A stretch of DNA of 64,000 nt, taken from NCBI GenBank assembly GCA_023101725.1, contig JALJCO010003968.1, positions 1,674,001-1,738,000 of the forward strand, given 5' to 3'. Below the pieces are notes generated by a model. The model did no database searches. It was not told the origin of the DNA and saw only the letters and a list, made by a program, of their open reading frames with translations. The first letter of the stretch is position 1. Each line of letters starts with the position of its first letter. The stretch is from Atherinomorus stipes. Its lineage: Eukaryota; Chordata; Actinopteri; Atheriniformes; Atherinidae. The position numbers and the translations under genes were made by a program. Below are positions 52,433-63,961 of the stretch, piece by piece.

Positions 52433-55400
52433 CTGTGCATTTTCAGACATTCTTTCAGAGTAAACCTTTGCATTCATAACTCATCTTCACTGCCAATAAT
52501 TTGAGATCTTTTGTGCTTGAGTCAGAAGTTCTATCATTTAAAAAGTAGTTCTTCATACCTACAATCACTGTTAACTGGCAACATTATTAAGACAAATAAG
52601 TAGCATAGCATATGATCTTAACATTTACATCAGAGAAACTTACCTTGAGTACGTAGCTCAGGACATGTCTGCATCGCTCCTCCTTGTCTTGAGAAACAGG
52701 AAAAGCACTACTTGGCTGCAAGGGGAGGTGTTTAAAAAGATAATATATTATTATTTTGTGTTTATATCCAACATACTCCATGAAATCAACTCCCCACTCT
52801 GATATGTTTCAGGGGAGAAGGCAGAATGTCACTCACTCTGATCTGGTGAGTAGATTTGTATTTCTCAGGGACCGACAGCTCCCCTACAGAGCGAATCACT
52901 GCCACTGCTTTACTATCATCCTGAGGCCTGGAGCGGTTACTGTAGGAGTCATTCTCATCGTCTTCTGTCAGATCCTCCTCTTCCTCTTCCCTGTCTTCGT
53001 CGCTGTAGCTGTCTTCTGAGCCACCGGCCCGCAGCGACTCCCCTCCATCTTCTTCGGGAGGCTCGTCGAGCTGGAACAGCTCTGACAGCATGTAGTGGGC
53101 CGAGGCAATGATCTGGGCGCAAAGAAAAAGAAGCAATCGGGGTGGAGTCCATATTAATCAAATCAAAGCTTCTGCATTTGTAGATTCAGTCAGGAGGTTT
53201 CATCTGCTGATTCCTCCACTGTTTGAGAAAGACTTAAATTATTAGTTCATTCAGAGCGAAAACTTAAGTCGCAAATTATTTGAGTTTTTTAACTTGGACT
53301 CTAATTCTAACATGACAAAGACAAAAATGTCTTCAGTGATCCGCCTACCTGGGGATGCCTCTCCTGATCAAGAAGTTTGACGCAGTTTAAGAGCAAAGTT
53401 CTGATGGTGCCATTGTGCTTCCTGTTTTGTCTCGCCTTCAGCATCAAGTTACTGGCAACTCTGGATCACAAAGTCAAGATAGGAAAGAAAAAGAAAACAA
53501 GCTGAATAAACCGGCTACTCATATGATGCATTACTTCCACTCATACTGTGCACTTCTAACTTAATCTATTTCACTGAAAAACTAAATATGCCAACTAACT
53601 TAATGTCTACCAAAAAAAAAATCCTACAACACCGAGATGTCTCGGTTGTGTGTATACAACACACACACTTACTTGTACAGTAACACAGCAACAGGAAGAG
53701 TGAAAGGATTCTGATATTTCTCCTCTTCGGCCTCCTCACACAGAGTAGTAAGGTCATAAAGCTTCACAATGTCACTCCCACTAGCTGTGGATTCAAGAGG
53801 TGACAGACTAAACATTAGAAAACACACTGGACAGTACAACAAGCACTCATTAAATCCAATTTCCCCTTCACCTTTGAAAAGCCAGTAAGTGTGACCCTCT
53901 TTAGTGCAGTTGGACTTCAGGAAGGAGAGGATATTTTGAGCGATGTCTTTCACTACTCTAGTAGAGAAAGTGGAATTTTCCAAATGAGGGATGTCCTCTG
54001 TTTTTATCATCTCGTATTTCTGGAAGGAAAATCACAAAGATTAAAAATAATCAGAGGTTGTCATGTCCTTTCATGGCCATCACAAGAGAACATGTATGTT
54101 TAGACAACTACTAGCTTGTATTAGCTACTGAACTTTTAAAAAATTCTGAATTCAAATATCATTACTTAATTTTGTTATCTGTTAAGTATGCAGTATCTGT
54201 AGTGCCAGGATGACAACACTATGCATTACTCTTACATCACAGTTTTTATACATTATCTTCTTAAATAAACCAGTAAATATCCGCTAGCACACAACATGTT
54301 AGCCTTCACACACTTAACATCCCGTTAAGCATTTTATACCCTCTGCATTCCTGCTGACTTTGCAGTGAAAGGAATTGTGCATCAACAAGCCCTCCATTTT
54401 TTTCCTTTCTTGTTGCTAAGGGAGGTTCTCAACTTAGTAAAGTTGTCTATAAAGTAAGTGGCAGTCATGAGAACAGGTCAACTCTCCAAATATGAAGGAA
54501 ACTAGCTTTGATTATTATCTCATTAAGCATACTGGCTTGACTGACAGCTACTGGATTCCCAGTTCATTTCATTTGATGCTCTTCTGCCCTTTTCTACTCT
54601 GGAAAGTTATGTCTTCTTGTGAAGATGTAGATTACACGTCCTGGCCAGACACTGCGAGCAGAGGTGGAAAAAGTTTGTGTTGGGGACTTCCCCAATTCGT
54701 GTTGGGGACTCAGACACTATTAGAAACCTGCAAATTGAAAATTGTCATCAAGTAAAAGTATCTTTACTTTGTCTAAATACTTTTACTTGATTACAATTTT
54801 CAATTACAATTATAGTAACTTGAGTAAATGTTACTTTCCACCTTTGACTGCAAGTCATCACTGCAGTGTGTTCACGTGCTATTTTGTTTACATGGACAGT
54901 ACAGCAGACGCCTGTTATCACACACACTCTGCATGTCAGTTTGGTGCATATGAGTCATCATGAAGAGAGCAGTGTTGCAACAAATATACGACCAAACTTG
55001 CATAAAACTGTGATAAGAACTTGCAGAACTGAAACTGCAGCTGTTGAAACAGATTTTCTATGAAAAGCACATTAATGCATTTCTTGGTGTTGTTTCATGG
55101 ATGTTTTACAAATATAAAACCAAATATAAAATAAGCTATAACCAAGATTAATCACTTAAAAACAGAAAGGAAGAATCCACATAGTGAAATATATTGTTGA
55201 CAGGATGCTTACATCACCTTTTGTTTATCTTTTAGCCCCTTTAAGTGTATGAAGAAAACCTTTTGAATGCAGTAACAAGAAATTGTGGGATATCCATCCA
55301 GCGTCATCAAAACAACCCGTTATCACATTTACTTTCATAGAGGATAGTCCAGTGTTTTGTATTTTGCTGAAGGAGTATTTTAGATCATTTTGTCAACTCC

Positions 55401-58400
55401 AGTCCTCAGGACCCACTGCCCTGCATGTCAACGATGCAACCCTACTTTCACACACCTGAATTAAATGAATGGCTTGTCAGTAGGCTTGAAAATAATTTGA
55501 TAAGGGGTTTCATTCATTTGGATAAGGTGTGTTGGAGTAGGAACACGTCAAAGACATGCGGGAAAGGGGGTCCTGAGGACCGGAGTTGAGAAACACTGTT
55601 TTAGATGATGACTGTCACCGTAATACTTTCAGGTCATTACACTAATTACATACTTTATAAGCAAACAAAGATGAATTGACATGAAAATTTGAACTCGTTT
55701 GCCCTGATCATTTAAACAAAACATGAACTCTTTAATCAAAAAAGCAGTGGCATCAAACAATGATTTACCTGAACAATGCCATTGACGTGAAAACACATGA
55801 CAAGTTCCGGGACATTGCACATCAGATTGTCCAGCCAGTAGTCGATACCCGTCAAAATGTTGATTGGCTTATTGTTGTCCCTGAAAAACAGAGAGAAAGA
55901 TAGCTGTTAAATAACTATCATACTGAGCAGTAATAATGTCATGGAGCGATGGATGACTTTCAAGAAGCCGCAGCATTTAAAGTGCATCCAGTTTCATCCT
56001 GGTCAATCTTTCATTGTGTCCTGGGATATGTTGTCTGAATGCTTATGATTGTCCAGTGGTGGGTGGAGAGGCCTTTGGCACAGATTGGATGCCACGTTTC
56101 TGTGGCAACAGATGTAACTTAGAATCACCAAAAATGAATAAATAATGGATTCAATGTAAGCACTTTAAGTGCCATCAGCAGAAAACTGCAATATAACTCT
56201 AATCAATTATTATTAAGTGACATTAATAGCTGAGCCACCCATATAATTTTGTACTCCCAATGATCACTGCATATATTTCACATATTCCCTTTCAAATTAC
56301 CAATATGTCAAAAAGGGCTTTACCACATGTCCCCTTTTTATTTGCTAGCCCATTAGGTGTGGAGATGATTATTTCCAGACATAAACCTCTAACAGAAGTC
56401 AACAGTCAATAAATTCAAAATGATTCAAAGATTTTAACTTTCAGCTACTGAATTGGTTGATGAAAGAACTGGAGTAAAATTCCAACCTGAGTCTCAGGCT
56501 GACTGCAGGATAGCGACCACCTCCAAATATAGGCATGTTAGACCCGACCAACATGTGGATATCCTCAAACGTCCACATAATGTTTCGTACAAAGTCGTTT
56601 CTTAAACCCTGCAAAACAAGCAACACCAAAAGAACAAAGCAGTGTGTGTAAGCGTGTTAAAACACAGGTTTACAGGCTGTAAGATACCATTAAAGAAAAC
56701 AAAAACTGCTACCTGACTGTTCTCCCCTTCATTGAAGAGAGTAGGGAGGTTTTGTTCTTTAGGTACAGACATAACGGGGTCCAGGGCAAACTCGCTATCC
56801 ACAGAAACACTTTCCTGCACATTTAACAGCAAGAACATTTTTGTCTCATAATACAATTCATTCAATACACAAAGGTGCAAATATGATTCCTTACTGGAAC
56901 CAAAGTTAATCTCAAATCTGTCCTTTCACCCTGAGAAAACGTTTCTGGCTCAGTCACCTGCTTGGAAGCATCTGGTTCTTCTGCATCAGACGTGGCACTG
57001 GTGAAAGTGGTGGGCCATGAGGAGCTGTACTCTTCAGCTCCATTCTCCTCGTCAGCCTCATTCATATCTGATACAGGCTCTGCAGCCCCATCCCCGTTTA
57101 TACTGCAGAAAACACCATTTGTTACGAGACTGAAAGTGAAGCGTCTTCAGGTTATGCATAACTTATTTCCTATGTGAAACCCAGCTCATTCAAGCAATGC
57201 ATAATACTGACCTGTAGTAGAGGAACTTTGACAGGATAGCCTTCTGATACCAGTGCTCCTTGCTTTTCTTTTTTCTCTGCCATTTCTGATCTATTAGCCG
57301 TTGGTAAAACTCTTTCAGCCATGTCCAATCTCCCGTCTACAGCGCATACAACGTAAAAAACAACGCATTCAGAAGTTACTGCCAAGGTAATGATAATAAA
57401 TGAAAGAACATGTAACACATTCAACAGTACCTGAGAGGATCTCCTGAAGAGTTCTTGAATGTCAAGCTCATCTAAAAGCAATGTTCTCCCTACACGATGA
57501 ACAGCCATACTAACGTGGGACTTGCTGTAGGGAATTTTCAAAAGTTTCTTGATGTTCTGAAGATGACAGAAACGGTGTTTAACTGCATGTGTACAAAATA
57601 GAAGCAAAGACAAATATAGCTTAGGAACAGCTCCACACACCTCAGAGTCTGATACCACATCAACATCATCCCCGATGCAATCAATGAAGTCATAGGCCAT
57701 CCCAAAACTGCAAAGATAACAGTGACTTAATCAATAAAGACAGATTCCAGATCACTAAACCGGCTTGCTTCTCGCTACAGGTCTCTTCTAAATAATCTGT
57801 CAATAATACAGCTGCTTAAAGGCAAATATAAACATTACCACAGTACTGCTGTTGGCACTAAAAACTTTCCATAACCTCGTGTTCCAGCTGGTTTTAACTA
57901 GAACTCTGCATGCTGTGTGGATACCTCAGCAAATTCTGATTGGCCTTTTGATGAAGGCAAGTCAAATCAAATCCACTCCAATAGCAATTATGTGAGATAA
58001 TCATCATAATCATAGTAACAAATTTGCCATGAATGTCTTTATTCATCTGTTTGAAATCAGCTGATGAAAATGACATAAAAAATTATCTAATTTCTGATTT
58101 TACATTATCTAAAATCCACATGGCAGCTACATTTTGACCTTCTTGCTTCCCTGTTCTCCACTCTGAACATATAATCTTTTTATTTTCAGTAAATGGCTGT
58201 TATTGTCTAAAAATAAAGTGACTTGATAAATGATTATATGCCTATTACACATGAAAATGACCTAAAAAAATTAATAGAAATACTTTAATTGTAAACCACA
58301 AGCATTTATGCCACTAATAGGTTTCTACTATTATTTTACAATCATTAGTTTTACCAATGAGTTGTTTCAGATTAGAAAGAATAGAAAGAACCATAAGCTC

Positions 58401-61400
58401 ACCGGCTAGTAAATAAAACTTCTTACAAAAAGTATGAGGTGTGCTGTCACAACATCTTCGCATTGAAATGAAAAAAGCTAAAATCCCAAATCAATATTAA
58501 TTGTCTGTCTAACTTTACGTAGGCCCAGATAGTAATCTTGTTCTTTAACCTGCCAAAGGCAGCTATCATGTTATATGCAGTGTGGACCATTTTGCCTCTG
58601 CTAAAGCAACAAGCTAACAACATTTAATTATGGTGACCAGAGCAGACTAGCAGCTCAGATACCACAGTGCTCTTAACTTTTTCAACTCTGTTGCTTCATC
58701 AGTAGAGATCCAGAAAAATTGCTCAGACAAAATTTGCTTTTTATTTGATGCGGTGACTTGTTGCATGCTGGTCTTGGGGAAGAAAAATGCATGCTGATTA
58801 AAATGCAGTTGGACTTTCGCAGATGCTGAAGAAAGTCATCATGTCACATGCAGAGGTGTCAAAAATAGGCAAGTGGTTAAAAGTAGAAATTCTGTCTGGT
58901 AGTTGTTCCAACCAATCATTAGACCAGCTGGGTTCAATTAGCTCTCCTGCCAGGTAGAGGAGCTCGTTAGTGAAAACACCTGTTCTAAATGTACTGGCAG
59001 GACATCGATTCTCAAACTACTTTTACTCCTACTTTAGACACCTCTTGTCATATGGCATTTAAGCATCATTGGACACACCAGTCGTAGCAGTTGCTGGTCT
59101 GGTTGAGAAATTCTTTGAAGACGCAACTCTCTCCTAAAAGCTGAAAACTTAAGTGAGAAGCATGATGCATGAAACTTATTTATTCTCAGATCTTTGGATC
59201 AGTTATATCCCAGGTTTATTTATTCCAATGAGCTTGTGTATCTGATAATCCCCACTCACAGCTAACTTTCAACGCTAGTTTTTTAAATATTGGACAGAAA
59301 ACTGGAAGAGGAGTTAGGTTAAGAGAAATGGAAGAGCTCTAGCTAGCATTCATGAAAGATGACAGGCAACTGTTTTAAACTCACATTAGTAAACGGTAAT
59401 TTACTAATGTTCACAGGGTAGCTAACTAACTTATTCACAAGGTAGAGTTGTCTATTAATACAGAAGCTGTTGACAAGAGGGCTCTCAGTCATATCTGCTT
59501 CCTGCAAAGATGCAGGTCCTTTGACGTATGCAACACAATGCTCTTCGTGTTTTATCAGTCTGTTGTTGCGAGCATCATCCTTCTTTGGATGTACTAGGGT
59601 GCAGGCATCAAAGCAAAGGATGCCAACAGACTGAACAAACTCATCAAAAAGGCAGAGTTCATCATCTGGATGGAGCGCTGCACTCTGGAGGAGGTGGTTA
59701 TGGACAGAATGCTGGCAAAATTTCTGGCAATTACATTTACCTCAAGGAATTAAATTTTCTGATTTTAATTGTATTGTATTTTTTCATTTTCATTTGTATT
59801 GCATTGTGTCAGCAAGATTTCTCAATGACCATCAAGTCAGCCAAAGTGAGATGTAGTCTACCAAAGTTACAGCTTATAATGCAAAGTGTCATCTTCAATG
59901 AACTGTCACATGAGCAAAGTCATCAGAGAATGGATAACTAGCTTATTCTTAAAGGTTTAGACAAGGGATTTGGGGTAAGGGGGAGGTTTAAAAAAAAAAA
60001 AAGGGGCGGGGGAGGGGGGTGAAAAACGGGGGGGCGTCGCGGGGGGGGGGGGGGGGGGGGTGGGTTTGGGTGGGTTTGAGATTTAGGTGGCCTGGGAGGG
60101 GGAAGAGGGGGGGAGAAAAAATAAAATGGCTGGGGGGGGGGCAAAAGAAAACATAAAAAAAAACATTTAAAGAAAAGAAAAAAAAAAAGAAAAGGAAATC
60201 CAAAAGAAGAAGGGAAAAAGGGGGGGGGGGGGGAAGGTGGAGGGAGAAGGGGAGGGAAGAGGGGGGGGGAAAGAAAAAAAAAAAACAAAAGAGGGTCAAA
60301 AACCCAGGAAAGAGAAAGAAAGAAAAGGAAAGGGGGGGGGGGAAGGTAAGGATGCACAATATAATCAGCCCCCTATTGGTATCAGCTTATATCGGCCTTA
60401 AAACTGAGTTTTGGACATCAGCCACCCCACCGATATTTAACCGATCAGGTTGCCGATCAGTCAACCGAAACTGATCAACCGATCAGTTTCTAAAGTAAAA
60501 AAACAAAACAAATTCTTTTTCTTCAAAAACTTCTTTTTTTACAGACTTTAAAACTTCAAAAGACAGTTTATTTTAGGATGTTCTATGTGAAGAGTATACA
60601 CGGTCATTTGTGTAAATAACCAAGTATCCCCCGTTTTTGGTTTGTTTTTGTTTTTCCTCAGGGAGAAGAAAATCCGGGTTGTTCAAGAATATAATGCACA
60701 TATCCCATTAGTTTTGTTTGAACTGCCATTAAGTTTGACTTGTTATACATAACACAAGTTGAGGTATTTTTCTAATTTTGCACAAGGAATGAATATTACA
60801 TAATTTATTTTTCAGCTTTAACATCGGTATCGATATTGTTTATCGGCCACGAGTTTCAAAATATCGGCATATCGGATATCGGCCAAAATTCCAATATTGT
60901 GCATTCCTACTGATACTGACTAGTTTACTTGAGAAATTTGGATAATAGAACTTTACCCTGATAAAAGATTGTTGAAGTAACTTGCAAATTATGATTTTTA
61001 TTTTTCAACTTTACATAGTGGTTTTTGTCTGAATTGAGAGACATGTTGAAATAAGCTAAAAAGAAGATTTTGGTTAGTTGCAAAAAGGATGCACAGGAGA
61101 GGCCAATTTACCCATCTAACAAAAGTCCCAGTGTATTGTTTAGAAGGCAGGTAAAAGCTCTGCAGCCCTCTCACTCCCACGCTTCGAAGAGGCATGCCAT
61201 TATAATCTCTTGACACCATTAGCTTACATCTTTTAAAAGTCTAATGCTGCATGCATTATAAGATGAATCAGCCTCACTCCTGAGAAAGGAAGCAACAAAA
61301 ATGGTCCCTGAGTCAGAGGCACAAAAGGACCGTTTTCTAGTATCTTACAAAAAGGCCTACACCAAAGCAATATAAATCAGTAACTGTTTTGAATAAAATG

Positions 61401-62022
61401 TTATACCTTGAAAAAGGCTTGCTTTTGCTGCTAGAGCCTAAAACAGTGGTGCCAGCAGTGCCAAGCTGGGGGTTTTCTCTCAGCCAGTTGGCAGGCGGTA
61501 GCTTCAGGTCTGTCTTCTCCTGCAGGAGGGCATATGTAGCTGGAGGTGGGGCAGCAGAATATTTGACCACAGCACGGCTTTTGACTTCACTGGTGCCTGA
61601 GCATATTGCATTATCCTAAAAGACAAAGATTTTACATCATACTTTAAACATGCAAAACAAAACAAAAATCAACATTTGAGGTGTTTTACTTGCTAAATGA
61701 TCATTTTGTCCTTAGTATCCATGTCACAGATTTCTAACTGAATTATGTAACTACAAGTGACATAAAGGGCAATATCTGTGTCATGCTGGCCAAAGCAAAG
61801 ACCGTTTGAACACAGTTCAAAATGCAAATTAGCTCTGGTTTGCAACCACAGCCAGTAATGCCATATTGTTCCTCTAACCAAGCCACTTACGTGTCGGCTG
61901 TAATCTCCTGAGCAGGTAGGACCACCGATGTCTTCTCTTACATTATCCAAGGGTATTCCAGGTTCTCTGTCCCCAGCTGAGGAGCTCATGCTGGATAAAC
62001 CACTGTTCACTCCCTCTAACAT
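49197..62022 (-). CDS. edrf1: EDRF1, erythroid differentiation regulatory factor 1, complete (25 coding exons)
   Basis: Exons in transcript order: 62022-61891, 61615-61407, 57707-57641, 57556-57431, 57336-57212, 57102-56895, 56814-56713, 56608-56487, 55880-55769, 54019-53872, 53784-53673, 53460-53349, 53112-52837, 52715-52644, 52432-52285, 52195-52004, 51717-51517, 51429-51211, 51060-50834, 50741-50583, 50431-50282, 50107-49954, 49828-49713, 49621-49449, 49362-49197. The sum is 3828 bp, 1275 residues (human about 1238), with all phases consistent. Start MLEGVNSGLSSMSS; a second ATG follows at codon 12. Diagnostic blocks: EKTDLKLPPANWLRE, YSKSHVSMAVHRVGRTLLLD, WTFEDIHMLVGSNMPIFGGG, HTYWLFK, CGDIQLMLAQNANNR. 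The protein is helical with TPR-like repeats in its C-terminal half; mammalian EDRF1 is reported to promote GATA1-dependent erythroid and globin gene expression. One intron has a GC donor. Confidence 0.95.
52644..55880 (-). CDS. edrf1: EDRF1 exons 9-14: central region with acidic stretch
   Basis: Exon 9 (55880-55769) encodes NVPELVMCFHVNGIVQ, exon 10 LENSTFSTRVVKDIAQ and HTYWLFK, exons 11-12 GSDIVKLYDLTTLCEE and NGTIRTLLLNCVKLLD. Exon 13 (53112-52837) contains a strongly acidic run (DEDREEEEEDLTEDDEND) of the kind also present in mammals, then KAVAVIRSVGELSVPEKYKS. The 1.75-kb intron 54020-55768 contains a hAT MITE and a foldback repeat. Confidence 0.94.
54659..54846. mobile_element. Small hAT MITE with 8-bp target duplication
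   Basis: Ends CAGAGGTGGAAA and, inverted, CAAAGGTGGAAAGTAAC. Flanks ACTGCGAG (54651-54658) and ACTGCAAG (54847-54854) match in 7 of 8 positions. 188 bp with an internal direct repeat of GTGTTGGGGACT. Ends CARAGGTGGAAA and an 8-bp duplication fit hAT. Confidence 0.82.
55394..55599. mobile_element. Foldback repeat in EDRF1 intron
   Basis: Left arm CAACTCCAGTCCTCAGGACC, right arm inverted CAACTCCGGTCCTCAGGACC. ACACACCTGAATTAAATGAA and its inverted partner ATTTGGATAAGGTGTGTTGG lie inside. Same family as the intergenic copies at 39.0 and 41.3 kb. Confidence 0.78.
55881..56486 (-). other. EDRF1 intron 8, nothing recognised
   Basis: 606 bp of AT-rich sequence between exon 8 and exon 9; no element with recognisable ends. 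Confidence 0.5.
56487..62022 (-). CDS. edrf1: EDRF1 exons 1-8: N-terminal region
   Basis: Exons 1-8 (62022-61891 to 56608-56487) cover about residues 1-364. Exon 1 is poorly conserved and Ser/Gly-rich. Exons 2-5 are highly conserved with human (TDLKLPPANWLRE, GMAYDFID, NIKKLLKIPYSKSHVSM, TGDWTWLKEFYQRLIDQKWQ). Exon 6 is an acidic, Ser/Thr-rich variable linker. Exons 7-8 resume conservation (PKEQNLPTLFNEGENSQ, NDFVRNIMWTFEDIH). The 3.7-kb intron 57708-61406 carries the repeats at 58.9, 59.6 and 60.0-60.9 kb. Confidence 0.93.
58862..59035 (-). repeat. Dispersed repeat, sister of 38695-38850
   Basis: Its reverse complement carries TTTAGAACAGGTGTTTTC and CACTAACGAGCTCCTCTACC, matching the copy at 38.7-38.85 kb. 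Confidence 0.65.
59550..59740 (+). mobile_element. LINE C-terminal fragment
   Basis: Reads SVVASIILLWMY, stop, GAGIKAKDANRLNKLIKKAE and LEEVVMDRMLAKF. This is the post-RT C-terminal region of a fish non-LTR retrotransposon (SVVASALxYAxxCWGxxxxxxDxxRLxKLxRRA pattern). One stop and no upstream RT, so it is a truncated dead copy. Confidence 0.72.
59960..60346. repeat. G-run/purine-rich low-complexity block, probably low-quality sequence
   Basis: About 390 bp of alternating G runs (up to about 19) and A runs, almost devoid of C and T on the plus strand. No repeat unit is discernible. It directly abuts the hAT-like element at 60347. The proline- and phenylalanine-rich minus-strand open frames in it are artefacts of composition. 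Confidence 0.75.
60347..60909. mobile_element. hAT-like non-autonomous element
   Basis: Begins TAAGGATGCACAATATAATC and ends, inverted, TAGGAATGCACAATATTGG. Subterminal words ATCGGCATATCGGATATCGG and GCTTATATCGGCC resemble the element at 25874-26468. The expected 8-bp duplication is absent, because the left flank is the low-complexity block. Confidence 0.7.
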
Positions 62023-62600
62023 TCTTAAAAAGTGGACAGCATGTCAATGGAGTGGGTAATCCACGAAATGAAGATACATTTGCTTACTGTAAAGCGTATT
62101 TTGTGGATTTTAGCGACAAAGTTCAACAGCTTGTCAAGCTAGCTCAACGAAAGACCGACGCTGACACGTAGAACTGCTTTAAAAAGAAAGAAAAAAAAGT
62201 GGTACCTAGACAACTCGCCAACTAAGCTAAACCTACACACTTGTATCAGAGTGTGTTAGTACATTGTAGATCATAGAAATGTTTAGCTTCTCTTGTCGCA
62301 ATCCCGAAGCTTCTCTTGTTTCGTTTTCCATCTACTGTGTACATATCGCACGCTAGCTGCAAGTGAGCTACAACTTCCGGTACCAGTTTAAGACGAACCA
62401 AAAAAAGTAATATAATTTTTACTTTTTACTGTTCAAATCAATACATTTTTTATAAAAAAATTCAATTATTATCAATAATAAATTATTAGGTAAAATCAAA
62501 GCTTTTTCACGGTGAATATTTAACTTTATAAAATATTTTTAAAAGGCACATGAACCGGAAGTATTTTTAGAAGTTCTTTCGAAAAAGTTTAATACTGATG
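62023..62600 (-). promoter_or_regulatory. edrf1: EDRF1 promoter and 5' UTR region with two ETS-type sites
   Basis: ACTTCCGGT at 62373-62381 (that is, ACCGGAAGT on the minus strand) and ACCGGAAGT at 62554-62562 on the plus strand are two consensus ETS/GABP sites in opposite orientation. No TATA box stands at a clear place, as is usual for housekeeping genes with ETS sites. The transcription start is not determinable. Confidence 0.45.
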
Positions 62601-62879
62601 TCTGATGTCTTTTATACTGAAAGTTGCGTACGTGCTTGTTGTCAGTGATGTTAACTAATTAAACAACACAGAACGTGTTTGGTCGATTATTTCTTTGTTG
62701 TAACAATGTTTCTAGGCAATAGAAAGCCCAGTTTATTTCCTTTTTTATGTGCTGCCACATTTGCAAAAGGAAATGCATTTGTTGGATGAGCAGCATGTGG
62801 GTTGTAGGCCTACCCATGAAAAACTTACTGAATCTTCTCTGCCACTGCCAAACAATTTATGCTGCAACTGACCTTTGAT

Positions 62880-63690
62880 TACCACTTCCAGTACTCAAGG
62901 TGCTGACAATAGGTGTTGATTAGCAGCACCTGTGAGGATGGACCCCACTACAGCAGTCAGTTGGATCATGGTCAAAGTGTGGAGAAGATGCAGGTGCTAT
63001 GCTGATTATGGCTGTTCTGATATGGTAACTGTAACAGCTTTTGGTGGAGGCAGTGTGATGGTATGGGAGAGGGACCCAACTGCAGTCACAATACGTCGCC
63101 ATATATCCAATCCACGCCGGAAGTCCCAATCAGAAGTTTCTTCTTCATGTAACGCCCTGACCCTTCCCCTAACCCTTACCACCCAACTACACCATATGCA
63201 TCTATTTGCAAGCCGATGGATACTCTTGGTGGTGTTTAACTAACTTCTGCTTGAGACTTCCTGTGTGGATTGAATGTAAGGTGACGCCCCTGTCGGCCAT
63301 TGTAACTATAGGTACTCTTGTAGTATGGGGCAATATCTCCCTCACTGGAAAAATAAGACTTGCCATCACTGGAGCCAGAGGCAAGCTCATTTCAGAGATA
63401 TCAAGATGAGGTTCAACTACTTCCTGAATTTTTAAATGAAGAAAATGAATGGCCTGCTTCAATTCAAACTTCAACCCCACTGAACATGTTTGGACTCAGC
63501 TTGGCTGGGTTGTTTGTGCCAAAGTGGTCAACAAAACCACACTGGCTGAACCGAGACAAATGCTGGATGAGAAATGGGATCCCACTGCAGTATGTGACCA
63601 ATCTGGTGACCAGCATGAGGTGGAGGAGATTCCAGGCTGTTATGGCTGTGCATGTTCTTCCACTCGAACCAAGGTCCCTTTATTTATTTT
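62880..63690 (+). mobile_element. Tc1-like transposon relic with an internal insertion
   Basis: Reads SWIMVKVWRRCRCYADYGCS and FGGGSVMVW (62960-63067), then after an interruption VWGNISLTGKIRLAITG, NPTEHVWTQLGWVV, NKTTLAEPRQML and LVTSMRWRRFQAV. These are consecutive Tc1 transposase segments (GGGSVMVWGGISLTG, DLNPIEHLWDQLG, LVTSMRRR) in shifting frames, so it is inactive. GTATGGG at 63061-63067 and 63323-63329 brackets the interrupting 255 bp. Terminal repeats were not identified. Confidence 0.75.
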
Positions 63691-63785
63691 TTATTTATTT
63701 ATTTAAATAAACAGATAAATAGATATTTATTCATGTATTTATTTAAATAAAAAACAGATAAATATTTATCTAAATAAATAAACTG
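63670..63785. repeat. (ATTT)n-type low-complexity sequence
   Basis: TTATTTATTTATTT and AAATAAATAAA words with CAGATAAATA interruptions form an imperfect palindrome-like AT tract. Confidence 0.8.
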
Positions 63786-63961
63786 TTAAACTGCCAACAT
63801 GTCTTGTTTCTTCAGCTGATTCCCCCCCCCCCAATCGAACAACTCGATGCTTGTACCATCAGGGCGTTTACCTTGCAAGTAAAGGGAAATAAACATGCTG
63901 TCAAACAGAATCATAAATTGTCAAGTAGCAATACTGTTAAAGAAATAAGCCACAACACAAA

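Larger units (their letters stand above)
54020..55768 (-). other. EDRF1 intron 9 with two repeats
   Basis: Holds the hAT MITE at 54659-54846 and the foldback repeat at 55394-55599. The rest is AT-rich with nothing recognised. Confidence 0.5.
57708..61406 (-). other. EDRF1 intron 2 (3.7 kb)
   Basis: Holds a dispersed repeat (58862-59035), a LINE fragment (59550-59740), a G-rich low-quality block (59960-60346) and a hAT-like element (60347-60909). 57708-58860 and 60910-61406 show nothing recognised. Confidence 0.5.

Noticed and set aside
59938..60359. Two proline/phenylalanine-rich minus-strand open frames of 123-139 codons
   Set aside because: Produced by the G/A-run block, which is probably poor sequence; no motif, no splice context.
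63130..63190. CCCTAACCC-like words suggesting interstitial telomeric repeat
   Set aside because: Only single imperfect words (CCCTGACCCTTCCCCTAACCC), no tandem TTAGGG array.
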